64,000 nt of DNA from Ornithinimicrobium laminariae. GTDB lineage: Bacteria; Actinomycetota; Actinomycetes; Actinomycetales; Dermatophilaceae. Under the pieces are notes generated by a model. The model worked only from the letters and a program-made list of their open reading frames with translations, did not search any database and had not been told where the DNA came from. The stretch is taken from NCBI RefSeq assembly GCF_019457945.1, contig NZ_JAHZSU010000002.1, forward strand, positions 744,001 through 808,000, in the 5' to 3' direction. Of this stretch, positions 36,162 through 44,495 are shown one piece after another (position 1 is the stretch's first letter; each line of letters opens with the position of its first letter). The translations under genes and the position numbers were made by a program.

Positions 36162-37502
36162 CTACTCGACGGTGCGGATCAACTTCTTGTTGACGAACTC
36201 TTCTATGCCGTACTTGCCGAGCTCGCGGCCAAAGCCCGAGCGCTTGACGCCACCGAAGGGCAACTCTGCGCCGTCAGCGTCGATGCCGTTGATGAAGACC
36301 ATGCCGGCTTCGATCTGGTCGGCCACGCGCTGCGCCTGCTCTGCGTCGGTCGTGAAGACATACGAGCCCAAGCCGAATGGTGTGTTGTTGGCCAACTCGA
36401 CGGCGTCCTCTTCGTTGGCAGCCTTGAAGACCATGGCGACCGGGCCGAAGAGCTCTTGAGTGAAGGCGTCGTCGTCGGGGGTGATGTCGGTGAGCACGCC
36501 ACCGGGGAACCACGCACCTTTGCGCTCGCCATCCCCGCTGGTCAGCGTTGCGCCCTGCTCCACGGCAGTGTCGACCTGCTTGGCCAGGTTCTTAGCTGCG
36601 GCCTCGTTGACCATGGGGGTCTGGACGGCGACCTTCATGGCAGCGTTGAACTTCTCCAGGAACTCGTCATAGAGGTCCTCGACGACGATCATCCGCTTGC
36701 CACCGTTGCAGGCCTGGCCGGTGTTGCCAGCGCGGGCGCCGACAGCGGCTTCGACGGTGGCGTCCATGTCGTTGGTGCTCAGCACGATGAACGGGTCAGA
36801 GCCGCCCAACTCCAAGACAACCTTCTTAAGATGCTTGCCTGCCTGCTCAGCCACCGATGATCCGGCGCGCTCGGAGCCAGTCAGCGAGATGCCCTGAATG
36901 CGGGGGTCAGCGATATAGGTCGAGACCTGGTCGATGGTGGCCAGCACGTTGACATAGGCGCCTTCGGGCAGCCCAGCGTCGTGGAAGATCTGCTCAATCA
37001 CCGCAGCCGAGCGCGGGCACTCCGGAGCCGGCTTGAGCAGGATGGTGTTGCCCAAAACCAGGTTGGGTGCTGCAAAGCGAGCGATCTGATACATCGGGAA
37101 GTTCCACGGCATGATGCCCAGCAGGGTGCCGATGCCGGAGCGGCGGATCAGTGCGTCGCCGGTGCCAGCGAGCAGTTCAATCGGCTCGTCGGCCAGGAAC
37201 TTCTCGGCGTTGTCTGCGTAGTACTGATAGATGGCTGCGCTGAGCTCAATCTCGCCAACGGCCTCTTCTCGGGGCTTGCCCATCTCAAGAACGATGAGGT
37301 CAGCAAGCTCTTCCAGGCGCTCAGTGTAGATCTCAGCGACACGCGAGATGAGGCGCGCGCGCTCTTCGCGGCTGGTCTGCTTGGACCAAGTTGGGAAGGC
37401 GTCCGCGGCCTTGTCGAGCGCGGCTGCTGCCTGCTCGTCGGTGGCGGTGGGATACGTCTCCACCACTTCACCAGTGGCCGGGTTAGTAACGGCATACTCC
37501 AT
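36162..37502 (-). CDS. gabD: NAD(P)-dependent succinate-semialdehyde dehydrogenase-like
   Basis: A 446-residue aldehyde dehydrogenase. The general base Glu231 lies in VVLELGGSDPF and the nucleophile Cys265 in NTGQACNGGKR. MPWNFPMYQIARFAAPNL and KPAPECPRSA are the cofactor-site signatures. Length and these variants fit the short succinate-semialdehyde dehydrogenase (Sad/GabD2-like) group that oxidises succinate semialdehyde to succinate. AAAGGG lies seven bases before the ATG. It is divergent from the C45-like gene; the shared 179-base gap carries repeated TTGACG sites. Confidence 0.85.
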   Translation of the reverse strand: MEYAVTNPATGEVVETYPTATDEQAAAALDKAADAFPTWSKQTSREERARLISRVAEIYTERLEELADLIVLEMGKPREEAVGEIELSAAIYQYYADNAEKFLADEPIELLAGTGDALIRRSGIGTLLGIMPWNFPMYQIARFAAPNLVLGNTILLKPAPECPRSAAVIEQIFHDAGLPEGAYVNVLATIDQVSTYIADPRIQGISLTGSERAGSSVAEQAGKHLKKVVLELGGSDPFIVLSTNDMDATVEAAVGARAGNTGQACNGGKRMIVVEDLYDEFLEKFNAAMKVAVQTPMVNEAAAKNLAKQVDTAVEQGATLTSGDGERKGAWFPGGVLTDITPDDDAFTQELFGPVAMVFKAANEEDAVELANNTPFGLGSYVFTTDAEQAQRVADQIEAGMVFINGIDADGAELPFGGVKRSGFGRELGKYGIEEFVNKKLIRTVE

Positions 37503-37631
37503 TGTTTTGCCCTTTCTATAGCGTTGCGATCAGTCAACCCCTCCCCAGGTGAACGCGCAAGACTCGCGCCTCTCTTCCCGTATGCCTGTCCCTGCCGTGG
37601 GGTATGCCTGGCGGGCACCCTCAGCCCCACC

Positions 37632-37696
37632 CGTCAATCGAAACTTGACGAGAGGGCGATCGTCAATGCAAACTTGACGTCATGCAAACATTGACG
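37632..37696. promoter_or_regulatory. Operator array: three CGTCA-N7/N9-TGACG sites
   Basis: CGTCAA-N7-TTGACG occurs at 37632-37650 and 37661-37679, with spacers tcgaaac and tgcaaac. A third, partly matching copy is at 37678-37696 (CGTCATGCAAACATTGACG), overlapping the second by two bases and covering the ATG of the C45-like gene. The array sits in the divergent gap with gabD, so a regulator binding here could control both genes. The regulator is not identified. Confidence 0.65.
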
Positions 37697-38842
37697 AACA
37701 AGCCGCAGTTACCCACCGTCCCCAGCGACTGGCAAGCCTGGGTCGAATACGGACTGGCCTGGGCAGAAGTTACTGCTAACCGCACGATCGCGCAGGAAGT
37801 CGTGTCCCCAGCGAAGTGGGAGACGCCAGCCACCCCGCGTCAGCAGCACCTGAGCATGACGGGCTACCGAGAGAGCCAACCCGGCGCTCGCTGGAAGGCG
37901 CTCTACGACGCGACCTGGCCGGCATACCGTGCCTGGTGGGCTTCCGACGGACTCGATGCGCGCCCCGAACTGGCGGAAGCGAAGGCCGCGCTGAGTAAGC
38001 ACATGCCCGAGCTGCTGCCGACGTGGAAGCGTTTGGTCCGCCTGACCGATGGCGACAATGTCGCGGCCGCGTTTCTGACGATGTGGCGCGCGCCGATCTT
38101 TGCCGCGGGCTGCACCCAAGTGATCGTGGATGGCCCCGACCCGGTGCTGATCCGCAACTATGACTACGACCCGGCGCTGTTTGAGTCGGTTGTTGCGAGC
38201 ACGAACTATTCGGGCGGCCGCAAGGTCATCGGCACGAGTGATCTGCTGTGGGGCTTGCTCGATGGCACCAATGAAGACGGTCTGGCGGTGTCGCTGACCT
38301 ATGGCGGTCGGCCGGCGCGCGCTGATGATGCACCGGGCTTCGCGATTCCCCTCGTCCTGCGCTACCTGCTGGAGACCTGCGCTGATGTGCCAGCGGCCAT
38401 TGAGGCCTTGCGTCGGCTGCCGATCGCTCAGGCTTACACTTTGGCGTTGGTTGACACTGCTGGCGGCGCGGCCTCGGTCTATGTTGCTCCCGGCGAAGAG
38501 CCGCTAGTCAGCGACCTGCGGGCCACGACGAACCACCGCCTGGAAGAGGTTGAGTTCCCAGAGATCGCGATGCCGCTGGACTCGGTGACCCGTCAGCAGG
38601 TTGCACAAAGCACGTTGAAGCAAGCGTGCTCCGGTGCTTCCGTCGATGTCGACGTGTTGAGTGAGGCGTTCACGAGCGCGCCGCTGCGGCAGGAGGGCTA
38701 TGGCGTTGGCTTCGGCACGATGTACACGGCCGTCTATCGCCCGGCCCGTGGCGAAGTCACCTATCTCTGGCCGGATGCTGTTTGGCGTCGGACGTTCGAT
38801 GACGGTGAAGATAATGTGGATGTATGGGTGAGCCAGAAGTAG
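37682..38842 (+). CDS. C45-type acyltransferase/peptidase-like protein
   Basis: A 386-residue Ntn-hydrolase-like protein of the acyl-CoA:6-aminopenicillanate acyltransferase (C45) group. The catalytic residue is Cys144 in FAAGCTQV, followed by LIRNYDYDP, the RN(x)D signature of C45. An N-terminal part of about 140 residues would be removed if the protein self-processes at Gly-Cys. No ribosome binding site is visible and the ATG is inside the third operator, so the start could be leaderless or lie further in. The substrate is unknown; pairing with gabD suggests amide or polyamine catabolism. Confidence 0.72.
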   Translation: MQTLTNKPQLPTVPSDWQAWVEYGLAWAEVTANRTIAQEVVSPAKWETPATPRQQHLSMTGYRESQPGARWKALYDATWPAYRAWWASDGLDARPELAEAKAALSKHMPELLPTWKRLVRLTDGDNVAAAFLTMWRAPIFAAGCTQVIVDGPDPVLIRNYDYDPALFESVVASTNYSGGRKVIGTSDLLWGLLDGTNEDGLAVSLTYGGRPARADDAPGFAIPLVLRYLLETCADVPAAIEALRRLPIAQAYTLALVDTAGGAASVYVAPGEEPLVSDLRATTNHRLEEVEFPEIAMPLDSVTRQQVAQSTLKQACSGASVDVDVLSEAFTSAPLRQEGYGVGFGTMYTAVYRPARGEVTYLWPDAVWRRTFDDGEDNVDVWVSQK

Positions 38843-39093
38843 AGCAAAACGGTCCAGGTCAGGCTGATGCACAGGGCGAGGCGCAAAAGTTGGCGGCTCA
38901 GGCTCGCGCCGCGATTGACGCCCTGGCAGCCTGGCCGGACCCGGCTGGATTCCAGCATTTGCTGGCCCTCAGCGAGCACTTAGGCCTCGCGATTGGCGAG
39001 TCAGCGCGGAACGTGGCCCAACACGGGTCGTGGGGCCAAGTCGCTGGGTATGCGAGCACCAGCAAGCAGGCGGCCTGGTCGCGCTGGCACTGA
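38824..39093 (+). CDS. Small HTH-like protein
   Basis: An 89-residue protein. The C-terminal part reads SWGQVAGYASTSKQAAWSRW, resembling a helix-turn-helix of the form SWxxIGxxLGVSKQAAxxR. The N-terminal half is a predicted helix bundle (ALAAWPDPAGFQHLLALSEHL). Its start lies 19 bases inside the C45-like gene, so the two are co-translated. It could be the regulator acting on the TTGACG sites upstream, but it is small and this is a guess. Confidence 0.55.
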   Translation: MGEPEVEQNGPGQADAQGEAQKLAAQARAAIDALAAWPDPAGFQHLLALSEHLGLAIGESARNVAQHGSWGQVAGYASTSKQAAWSRWH

Positions 39094-39188
39094 TGGTGTG
39101 CTGGCGGTCGGCATGAGTCTTCGAATCATGGTGCCCGGGCTCTTTATGGTGCTTGGCTGCCTGTTTTTGTCGTCATGGGCTGCGCCCG

Positions 39189-40061
39189 CTAAGCAGGTTG
39201 CACGAACTCGTTGACCCGCATCCATTGGCGGATCATCGGCATGACCTGCTCCGGGACCTCCAAGTGATGGAAGTGCCCGGCGCCGACGGTTTGACCCGTT
39301 GTCAACGGCACCCCAGCCTCCTTCGCCGCCATCACGAGTTGGCGCTCAACCGTGGTCGCCCGCAGCACGAGCAGAGGTTGGGTGACCTTGCGGACTGCGG
39401 CTTCGCCATCGAAGTCGGCAATCGCTCTGGCTGACCCAGCAGCAACAGCCGGCCGGAAGCGGGCCATTGTTTCGGTGATGGCATGCCGTGCGACGGTGTC
39501 GGTCGGCAAAAAGAGGCTGTTAGCAAAATCAGCGCGGAAACGGCCATTGCGGTCGACCGCAACCTGCTCGGCGATCTCCACCCACTTGGCTTTGACCTCG
39601 GCGTTGACCACTGGCGCTGGGTCGAGTAGCACGCCAGCGATGGGTGCTTGCGGTCCTGAAAACCCACGGGCCAGCGCATCAAGCACGATCAGCGCGCCGA
39701 GGCTGTGGCCGATCAGAATCGGGTCGCGCAGTCGGGTCTTGCGCAGGATTTCCCACAGGTCGTCGGTGTAGTCGCCAACCTTGACCTCACGAAGCGCCTT
39801 GGGGACCGGCTCGCCAAGCTCGCCAGTGCGCACGCCGCCAACACCCATCGACCCGTCATCTTCAACCCGTGAGCTCTCACCGTGCCCACGCAAATCGATC
39901 TCGAGTATGCGGTGCTCAGTCCCGAAAGCCTCCTTCAGAGTGGCCATGGACGTCGACTCGTTGCACCAACCGTGCAGCAAGACAAGATCAGGTCGACCCG
40001 AAGCGGTCGGCCCAGACACGGCATACCGGACGTGCCCGGCGGGGGTGGGAAGTGCAGGCAT
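39189..40061 (-). CDS. Alpha/beta-fold hydrolase
   Basis: A 290-residue serine hydrolase. LVLLHGW supplies the oxyanion loop, LIGHSLGALIVLDAL the nucleophile Ser120, and VGAGHFHHLEVPEQV the catalytic His. The frame is open to 40280, but MPALPTPAGHVRY at 40061 is the natural beginning. The substrate cannot be predicted. It is divergent from the ribosomal operon. Confidence 0.87.
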   Translation of the reverse strand: MPALPTPAGHVRYAVSGPTASGRPDLVLLHGWCNESTSMATLKEAFGTEHRILEIDLRGHGESSRVEDDGSMGVGGVRTGELGEPVPKALREVKVGDYTDDLWEILRKTRLRDPILIGHSLGALIVLDALARGFSGPQAPIAGVLLDPAPVVNAEVKAKWVEIAEQVAVDRNGRFRADFANSLFLPTDTVARHAITETMARFRPAVAAGSARAIADFDGEAAVRKVTQPLLVLRATTVERQLVMAAKEAGVPLTTGQTVGAGHFHHLEVPEQVMPMIRQWMRVNEFVQPA

Positions 40062-40221
40062 ACCTCGATGTTCCCACCTTGGGCGCTCGCGGGGTAACTG
40101 GTGATTGGACCGGCTCGGATTGGCCCGGTATCGTGATCGGGTTCGCCGTAAATCTTCTGTGGATAACTGCCGGCTTGAAAGCTCAAGACCTGGCAGCCTG
40201 GAAGCGCGGTGGGACGCTTGT

Positions 40222-40273
40222 AACCCTCCTGCCACGGAGAGACCGTGGCCGTTAAGACCGAAGGAGGTGGGTT
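40222..40273 (+). promoter_or_regulatory. Candidate S6:S18 autoregulatory leader of rpsF
   Basis: Outer stem AACCC/TCCT (40222-40230) pairs with AGGA/GGGTT (40262-40265 and 40269-40273). An inner hairpin GCCACGG-AGAGA-CCGTGGC spans 40231-40249. They enclose an asymmetric loop containing ACCGA at 40257-40261. The outer stem covers the rpsF ribosome binding site. An internal loop with CCG beside a hairpin is the plan of the known S6:S18 binding site in rpsF leaders. Assignment is by eye. Confidence 0.5.
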
Positions 40274-40278
40274 CACGC

Positions 40279-40566
40279 ATGCGTCAGTACGAAATGATGA
40301 TGATCCTCGACCCCGAGATGGACGAGCGCAACCTGCAGCCCACGCTGGAGAAGATGCTCGAAGTCGTCACCAAGGATGGCGGTTCGATTGACTCGACCGA
40401 CATTTGGGGCCGTCGCCGTTTGGCTTACGAGATCAAGAAGAACGCTGAAGGCATCTACGCAGTCATCACGATGACCGCGGAGTCTGCCACCGCCAAGGAA
40501 CTGGACCGTCGTCTCAGCTTGAATGAGCAGGTGCTTCGCACCAAGGTCCTGCGCCTCGACTCCTGA
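40279..40566 (+). CDS. rpsF: 30S ribosomal protein S6
   Basis: A 95-residue protein, [19 protein letters not shown] to LRLDS, a full-length S6. It binds S18 on the 30S platform. AAGGAGGTGG ends eight bases before the ATG. First gene of rpsF-ssb-rpsR-rplI; the leader may fold to hide the ribosome binding site. Confidence 0.97.
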   Translation: MRQYEMMMILDPEMDERNLQPTLEKMLEVVTKDGGSIDSTDIWGRRRLAYEIKKNAEGIYAVITMTAESATAKELDRRLSLNEQVLRTKVLRLDS

Positions 40567-40622
40567 TTGCTATGCCGGGTCTCGAATCCGGCTGAATTTC
40601 CAGATCAACCAAAGGACTGAGC

Positions 40623-41231
40623 ATGGCAGGCGAAACTCCGATCACGATTGTCGGCAACCTCACCGGTGACCCCGAGCTGCGTTTTACGCCCTCAGGTGCC
40701 GCCGTGGCGAACTTCACCGTGGCTTCGACGCCGCGACAGTTCGACCGTCAGACCAATGAGTGGAAGGACGGCGACACGCTGTTCATGCGCTGCTCAATCT
40801 GGCGTGAAGCAGCCGAGAACGTCGCAGAGTCGCTGCACCGTGGCACCCGTGTTGTTGTCTCCGGTCGTTTGGTGTCTCGTTCATGGGAGACCAACGATGG
40901 TGAGAAGCGCACCGTCATGGAAATGCAGGCTGACGAAGTTGGCCCGTCTTTGAAGTACGCAACCGCGCAGGTCACCAAAGCGACCCGTGGTGGTGGCGGT
41001 GGCTTCGGTGGAGGCAACTCCGGTGGAGGTACCTCCGGCGGCAACCAGGGCTTCTCTGGTGGCGGCAACTCCGGCGGATCTGGATTTAGCAACAATTCCG
41101 GTGGCGCTCAGCGCAGCCAGCCCGAAGCTGACCCGTGGGCTACCGGAGGCAACTCTGGTGGCGGCAACAAGGGTGGCAACGGCGGCGGCGGTTGGGGTGG
41201 CGGCCCGTCTTATGACGAGCCCCCGTTCTGA
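40623..41231 (+). CDS. ssb: Single-stranded DNA-binding protein
   Basis: A 202-residue SSB. The OB fold covers about 1-115 ([40 protein letters not shown]). A Gly/Asn/Ser-rich linker follows, and the protein ends DEPPF, the acidic tip that recruits partner proteins. Placement between rpsF and rpsR is the standard actinobacterial order. Confidence 0.97.
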   Translation: MAGETPITIVGNLTGDPELRFTPSGAAVANFTVASTPRQFDRQTNEWKDGDTLFMRCSIWREAAENVAESLHRGTRVVVSGRLVSRSWETNDGEKRTVMEMQADEVGPSLKYATAQVTKATRGGGGGFGGGNSGGGTSGGNQGFSGGGNSGGSGFSNNSGGAQRSQPEADPWATGGNSGGGNKGGNGGGGWGGGPSYDEPPF

Positions 41232-41316
41232 TCACTGAGCACCACCAGCAACACCATTCCTGAATTACCCCATCCCGAGCATTGTGCTCGGGCTCTCACA
41301 GAAGGAGAGCACCACG

Positions 41317-41553
41317 ATGGCAAAGCCCGTTGTGCGCAAGCCAAAGAAGAAGGCGAACCCTCTCAAGGCCGCCAAGATCGAAGCAATTGACTACAAGGAC
41401 ACGCCGCTGCTGCGGAAGTTTATCTCGGACCGCGGCAAGATCCGCGCCCGTCGGGTGACCGGTGTCTCGGTGCAGGAACAGCGTCGTATTGCGAACGCCG
41501 TCAAGAATGCCCGTGAAATGGCCTTGTTGCCCTACTCCAGCTCGTCTCGCTGA
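41317..41553 (+). CDS. rpsR: 30S ribosomal protein S18
   Basis: A 78-residue S18 with the core [20 protein letters not shown] and [11 protein letters not shown]. There is no CxxC pair, so it is the zinc-independent form. GAAGGAGAG precedes the ATG at 41317; the frame is open slightly upstream. It works as a pair with S6 in the small subunit. Confidence 0.97.
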   Translation: MAKPVVRKPKKKANPLKAAKIEAIDYKDTPLLRKFISDRGKIRARRVTGVSVQEQRRIANAVKNAREMALLPYSSSSR

Positions 41554-41577
41554 GCAGAAAACTAAGGAGAGGACATC

Positions 41578-42024
41578 ATGAAGTTGATCTTGACTCAGCC
41601 CGTTAGCGGGCTCGGCACTGCCGGCGAGGTTGTCACCGTCAAGGATGGCTACGCTCGTAACTACCTGCTGCCCCGCAAGTTGGGCACCCCCTGGACCAAG
41701 GGTGGTCAGAAGCAGGTTGACGACATCACCAACGCTCGCGCCAAGCGCGACCACCACAACGAAGAAGAGGCCAAGGCAGCCAAGGCTCGCCTGGAGTCCA
41801 ACTCCGTTGTCGTGAGCGCCAAGTCTGGTGCCGCTGGTCGTCTGTTCGGTGCTGTGACCTCCGCTGAGATTGCTCACGCAATCGTTGACGCGGGTGGCCC
41901 GCAGGTTGACCGTCGTCGCATCGAGGTTCCGGCCCCGATCCGCGTCACCGGTGAGCACACCGCGATGGTTCGTCTGCATGATGACGTTGTCGCCACGGTG
42001 ACCGTTGAGGTTGTCGCTAGCTGA
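41578..42024 (+). CDS. rplI: 50S ribosomal protein L9
   Basis: A 148-residue L9. The N-terminal domain [19 protein letters not shown], with [14 protein letters not shown], is joined by the long helix to the C-terminal domain. AAGGAGAG precedes the ATG. Codons 56 to the stop (41741-42024) are duplicated 1281 bases downstream with six differences. This copy is intact and should be the functional one. Confidence 0.97.
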   Translation: MKLILTQPVSGLGTAGEVVTVKDGYARNYLLPRKLGTPWTKGGQKQVDDITNARAKRDHHNEEEAKAAKARLESNSVVVSAKSGAAGRLFGAVTSAEIAHAIVDAGGPQVDRRRIEVPAPIRVTGEHTAMVRLHDDVVATVTVEVVAS

Positions 42025-42038
42025 TAGCCGAATTACAC

Positions 42039-42082
42039 GAAGAACCCCGCCAGACCTTTCGGTTTGGCGGGGTTCTTCTTTG
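42039..42082 (+). terminator. Terminator after rplI
   Basis: An 18-bp stem with one G-T pair (42039-42056 with 42061-42078) has a TTTC loop and is followed by TTTG. It is a diverged relative of the hairpin that follows the second rplI 3' copy. Confidence 0.85.
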
Positions 42083-42111
42083 TGTATGCGGCTGCGTGGG
42101 TGAAACTGGAA

Positions 42112-42321
42112 CTACTCTTCTCTGCTCCCGATCCAAGAGCGCGTCGCCAGCATGACGGAAATCACGAGAAGGGGTAGGGCCAAGAGCAGGGAAACTTTCG
42201 TTCGCGAGTCACCCAACTGTGGCACCACCAAGACAATTTGTGCAGCGGCTACTGCGGCAACAAATGTGAATAAATAGGCCACAGTCCTCGGTGACTTCTC
42301 TTGTTTCTTTACGATGCTCAT
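42112..42321 (-). CDS. Small two-helix membrane protein (possible immunity protein)
   Basis: A 69-residue protein of unknown family: a short basic start, two hydrophobic helices (AYLFTFVAAVAAAQIVLVV and VSLLLALPLLVISVMLA) and a charged end (RSWIGSREE). AGGAG lies nine bases before the ATG. It follows a secreted hydrophobic protein by 44 bases, the same plan as the module at 43607-44691. By analogy with bacteriocin loci it may protect the producer, but no homology is claimed. Confidence 0.6.
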   Translation of the reverse strand: MSIVKKQEKSPRTVAYLFTFVAAVAAAQIVLVVPQLGDSRTKVSLLLALPLLVISVMLATRSWIGSREE

Positions 42322-42365
42322 GACACAGAACTCCTAACCTTGAAGACGTACGGTCACACGATGCC

Positions 42366-42796
42366 TTAAAACACCGGGGAACCGTCCGAGTTGTAGCAGG
42401 CATTGAGAACTGATGCTGAAGCAATGCCGTAGAGAGTGAGGACAACTGGGACTGAGAAGCCTCCGGACATGAACAGGGAGACGATACTTCCCACGGAAGT
42501 GCCCGCATACCCGGCGATCGCCAGGACGCATCCCCATTGCCCTCGTGATAGCCACCAAGCGGCCTCATAGTCTGCGTCCGAGACAAGAACGCCAGAACCG
42601 AGTTTCACGGCGGTCGCATCCGGCCCCAGCAAATCCGTTTCGGACGCGCCCAAAACCGTTGCCGATTCGTCTGAATGAGGTGTCTGGACGGCTCTGGGCG
42701 TCCCCTGCTCTACCATCGGTTGTGCGTTTGCCGATACGGTGCGCCGGCCAGGAGTAGCGAACCGCTCAGAGCCAAGATTGCCAGTTTGCGGTACAT
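42366..42796 (-). pseudogene. Secreted Cys-containing hydrophobic protein, frameshifted in the signal peptide
   Basis: ATG 42796 (AGGGGAA upstream) opens a signal peptide, MYRKLAILALSGSLLLAGA. This frame stops after 28 codons. The frame shifted by one base continues as TVSANAQPMVEQ and runs to 42366. Restoring one base between 42740 and 42741 gives LLLAGATVSANA-QP, an ideal cleavage site. The rest is about 117 residues: a polar propeptide-like part, then a Gly-rich hydrophobic end with two cysteines (QWGCVLAIAGYAG and LNACYNSDG). Either a recent deletion, a sequencing error, or frame choice. The C-terminal part resembles a bacteriocin in composition only. Confidence 0.55.
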
Positions 42797-43021
42797 CAGA
42801 ATTCCCCTTGAGATTTGAGTGGTGTGGCGAGCCGAACCCAAATTTTCGTCAGGACCAGAACTTATGGTCCATGGGATTGGCTTGCTCTGTGTACTCAACG
42901 CTACGACGGTGCCTGGGTAAAAGCACTAGCCAAATGGCCAATCTTCTCTACTGACCGATCAATGAATTCAGCCACTCGTCAAACGATCGGTGAGGCACCA
43001 AGGACATTCGCGCCGAGGGCC

Positions 43022-43305
43022 CCAAGCGCGACCATCACAACGAAGAAGAGGCCAAGGCAGCTAAAGCTCGCCTGGAGTCCAACTTCGTTGTCGTGAGCGC
43101 CAAGTCTGGTGCCGCTGGTCGTCTGTTCGGTGCTGTGACCTCCGCTGAGATTGCTCACGCAATCGTTGACGCGGGTGGCCCGCAGGTTGACCGTCGTCGC
43201 ATCGAGGTTCCGGCCCCGATCCGCGTCACCGGTGAGCACACCGCGATGGTTCGTCTGCACGATGACGTTGTCGCTACGGTGACCGTTGAGGTTGTCGCTA
43301 GCTGA
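43022..43305 (+). pseudogene. Duplicated 3' two-thirds of rplI
   Basis: 284 bases aligned without gaps to 41741-42024 of rplI, with six substitutions (278 of 284 identical). It has no start codon or ribosome binding site and lacks the L9 N-terminal domain. Similarity continues past the stop into the terminator hairpin. One substitution changes Ser to Phe; the others are silent or near-silent. Confidence 0.93.
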
Positions 43306-43321
43306 TAGCTGCATTGCACGC

Positions 43322-43366
43322 AGAAGCCCGCCTGACCAATCCGTTTGGTCAGGCGGGCTTCTTGTT
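43322..43366 (+). terminator. Terminator after the rplI fragment
   Basis: A perfect 18-bp stem (43322-43339 with 43345-43362) has a 5-base loop and is followed by TGTTG. It corresponds in position to the terminator after intact rplI but has diverged from it. Confidence 0.82.
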
Positions 43367-43606
43367 GCGTATGCGACTCGTCGGTTTCACAGAGATCTAG
43401 GTGAAAGGCGATCAACGAGCCTAGGGTTGCCTGCCCAAAGCACCCTCACCTGTGGTCGCGAGTCATTCAGCAGTGCGAGGGCCGAGAGAATCTAGTCTGC
43501 AGTCACTATCGCGAGTAAGCCAGTAGATAAGCGAGAAATCTCGCGGATTTACCTTTTCCCTTGACTGCGGTTATTGCCCAGATCTCCTCATTTGGGAACC
43601 GGGGCC
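43367..43606. other. 240-base stretch with no gene seen
   Basis: Between the second terminator and the end of the secreted-protein gene at 43607 there is no open frame with a ribosome binding site on either strand. It is relatively AT-rich toward 43500-43600. It could contain the end of the duplicated block or the trailer of the leftward operon. Confidence 0.5.
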
Positions 43607-44200
43607 TCAGATGAACTCCCACACGATGCCCCCAGCGCAACTCACCGCGCCAAACACACCGAGACGCCTAACGACGAACTTTACGGCGTTCTTAGGGGTT
43701 GCAAGGTAGCGGACGAGGGCTTCAAATGACATAGCGCCGGCACCCCCGAACCCAAGGCAGGCGCCAATGACTCTCTTCACCGTGGGGTTAAGAATCCCGT
43801 TAGCGGTCATAGTGTCCTTGCCAACCGTGGTGGTGCTCGGTAATGTCCCGCCGAGTTCGGCCACGACCTCGTTTTGGTCGTTCAGGACACTGATGACACC
43901 CGATTCTTCATACTGCAACTCTTGTGCTGACTCCGGGAGCGTCGCTTTGCCGTACGAAGCCAATCCAGTATTAATGGTCTCCAGCATGGAGGGTGTCAGA
44001 ACTTCTGCGTCATGAACTGTCTCCGCTGCACCGGGAAAATTCGCTGCTTGGTGAGGAGTGTTATGCACAGTCGGTAAGGTTTGATTATTGCTGGACGCCC
44101 CAGAGGCATCTTCGCTAGCCATGGAGGCGCCAGGAGTAGCTGTCATCAAGAACGCCGCAGCGGTCAGTGTGACCAGTCCGTTTCGTAGGTGTGTCTGCAT
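43607..44200 (-). CDS. Secreted protein with Gly-rich Cys-containing hydrophobic C-terminus
   Basis: A 197-residue protein of unknown family. A signal peptide (MQTHLRNGLVTLTAAAFLMT, cleavage about ASMA-SE) is followed by a polar region of about 115 residues. The C-terminal 55 residues start near NPTVKRVIGACLGFGGAGAM and end SCAGGIVWEFI, with two cysteines and two hydrophobic stretches. AAGGGA precedes ATG 44200. It is last in a leftward three-gene operon with two small membrane proteins. Size and layout suggest a propeptide plus a membrane-active peptide, like some bacteriocins; that is inference. Confidence 0.65.
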   Translation of the reverse strand: MQTHLRNGLVTLTAAAFLMTATPGASMASEDASGASSNNQTLPTVHNTPHQAANFPGAAETVHDAEVLTPSMLETINTGLASYGKATLPESAQELQYEESGVISVLNDQNEVVAELGGTLPSTTTVGKDTMTANGILNPTVKRVIGACLGFGGAGAMSFEALVRYLATPKNAVKFVVRRLGVFGAVSCAGGIVWEFI

Positions 44201-44222
44201 CGTTGATCCCTTCAATGTTCTT

Positions 44223-44495
44223 TCAGAGTGTTTTCTCACCGGTCAGCATGATCCCTGCCAAGATGCCGTTCCCCGCGGCAGATGCAGCAATGATCAGCGG
44301 GATGTATCCACCGAACCCATCATCAGGTGGCATGCCTATGGAGAACAGGATGTATGCGCAAGCCCCCAGAAAGATGCCAAGAAGTATTACCTTGGCTTCT
44401 CTTTTGGTGTCCTTCTCCGTGGATTGGTTTTCACCGAATACTGCTTGCTCATCTGGTCCATCGAGGCCCAGCCACTTGCTCAGTTTTGTTGTCAA
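44223..44495 (-). CDS. Small two-helix membrane protein
   Basis: A 90-residue protein with a polar N-terminal 40 residues and two hydrophobic helices (AKVILLGIFLGACAYILFSIG and IPLIIAASAAGNGILAGIMLT). TTG 44495 is chosen because AGAGGTG ends six bases before it. It overlaps the upstream gene by 47 bases in another frame and stops 22 bases before the secreted protein gene. Its position relative to the secreted protein mirrors the 69-residue protein at 42112, but the gene order is reversed. Confidence 0.58.
   Translation of the reverse strand: MTTKLSKWLGLDGPDEQAVFGENQSTEKDTKREAKVILLGIFLGACAYILFSIGMPPDDGFGGYIPLIIAASAAGNGILAGIMLTGEKTL

Noticed and set aside
39113..39214. 33-codon rightward frame with one hydrophobic segment (MSLRIMVPGLFMVLG)
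   Set aside because: Weak ribosome binding site, overlaps the end of the convergent hydrolase; not enough to call a gene.
43093..43305. Possible short protein from the rplI fragment
   Set aside because: It has only an internal GTG and no binding site; it is the L9 C-terminal domain of a truncated copy.
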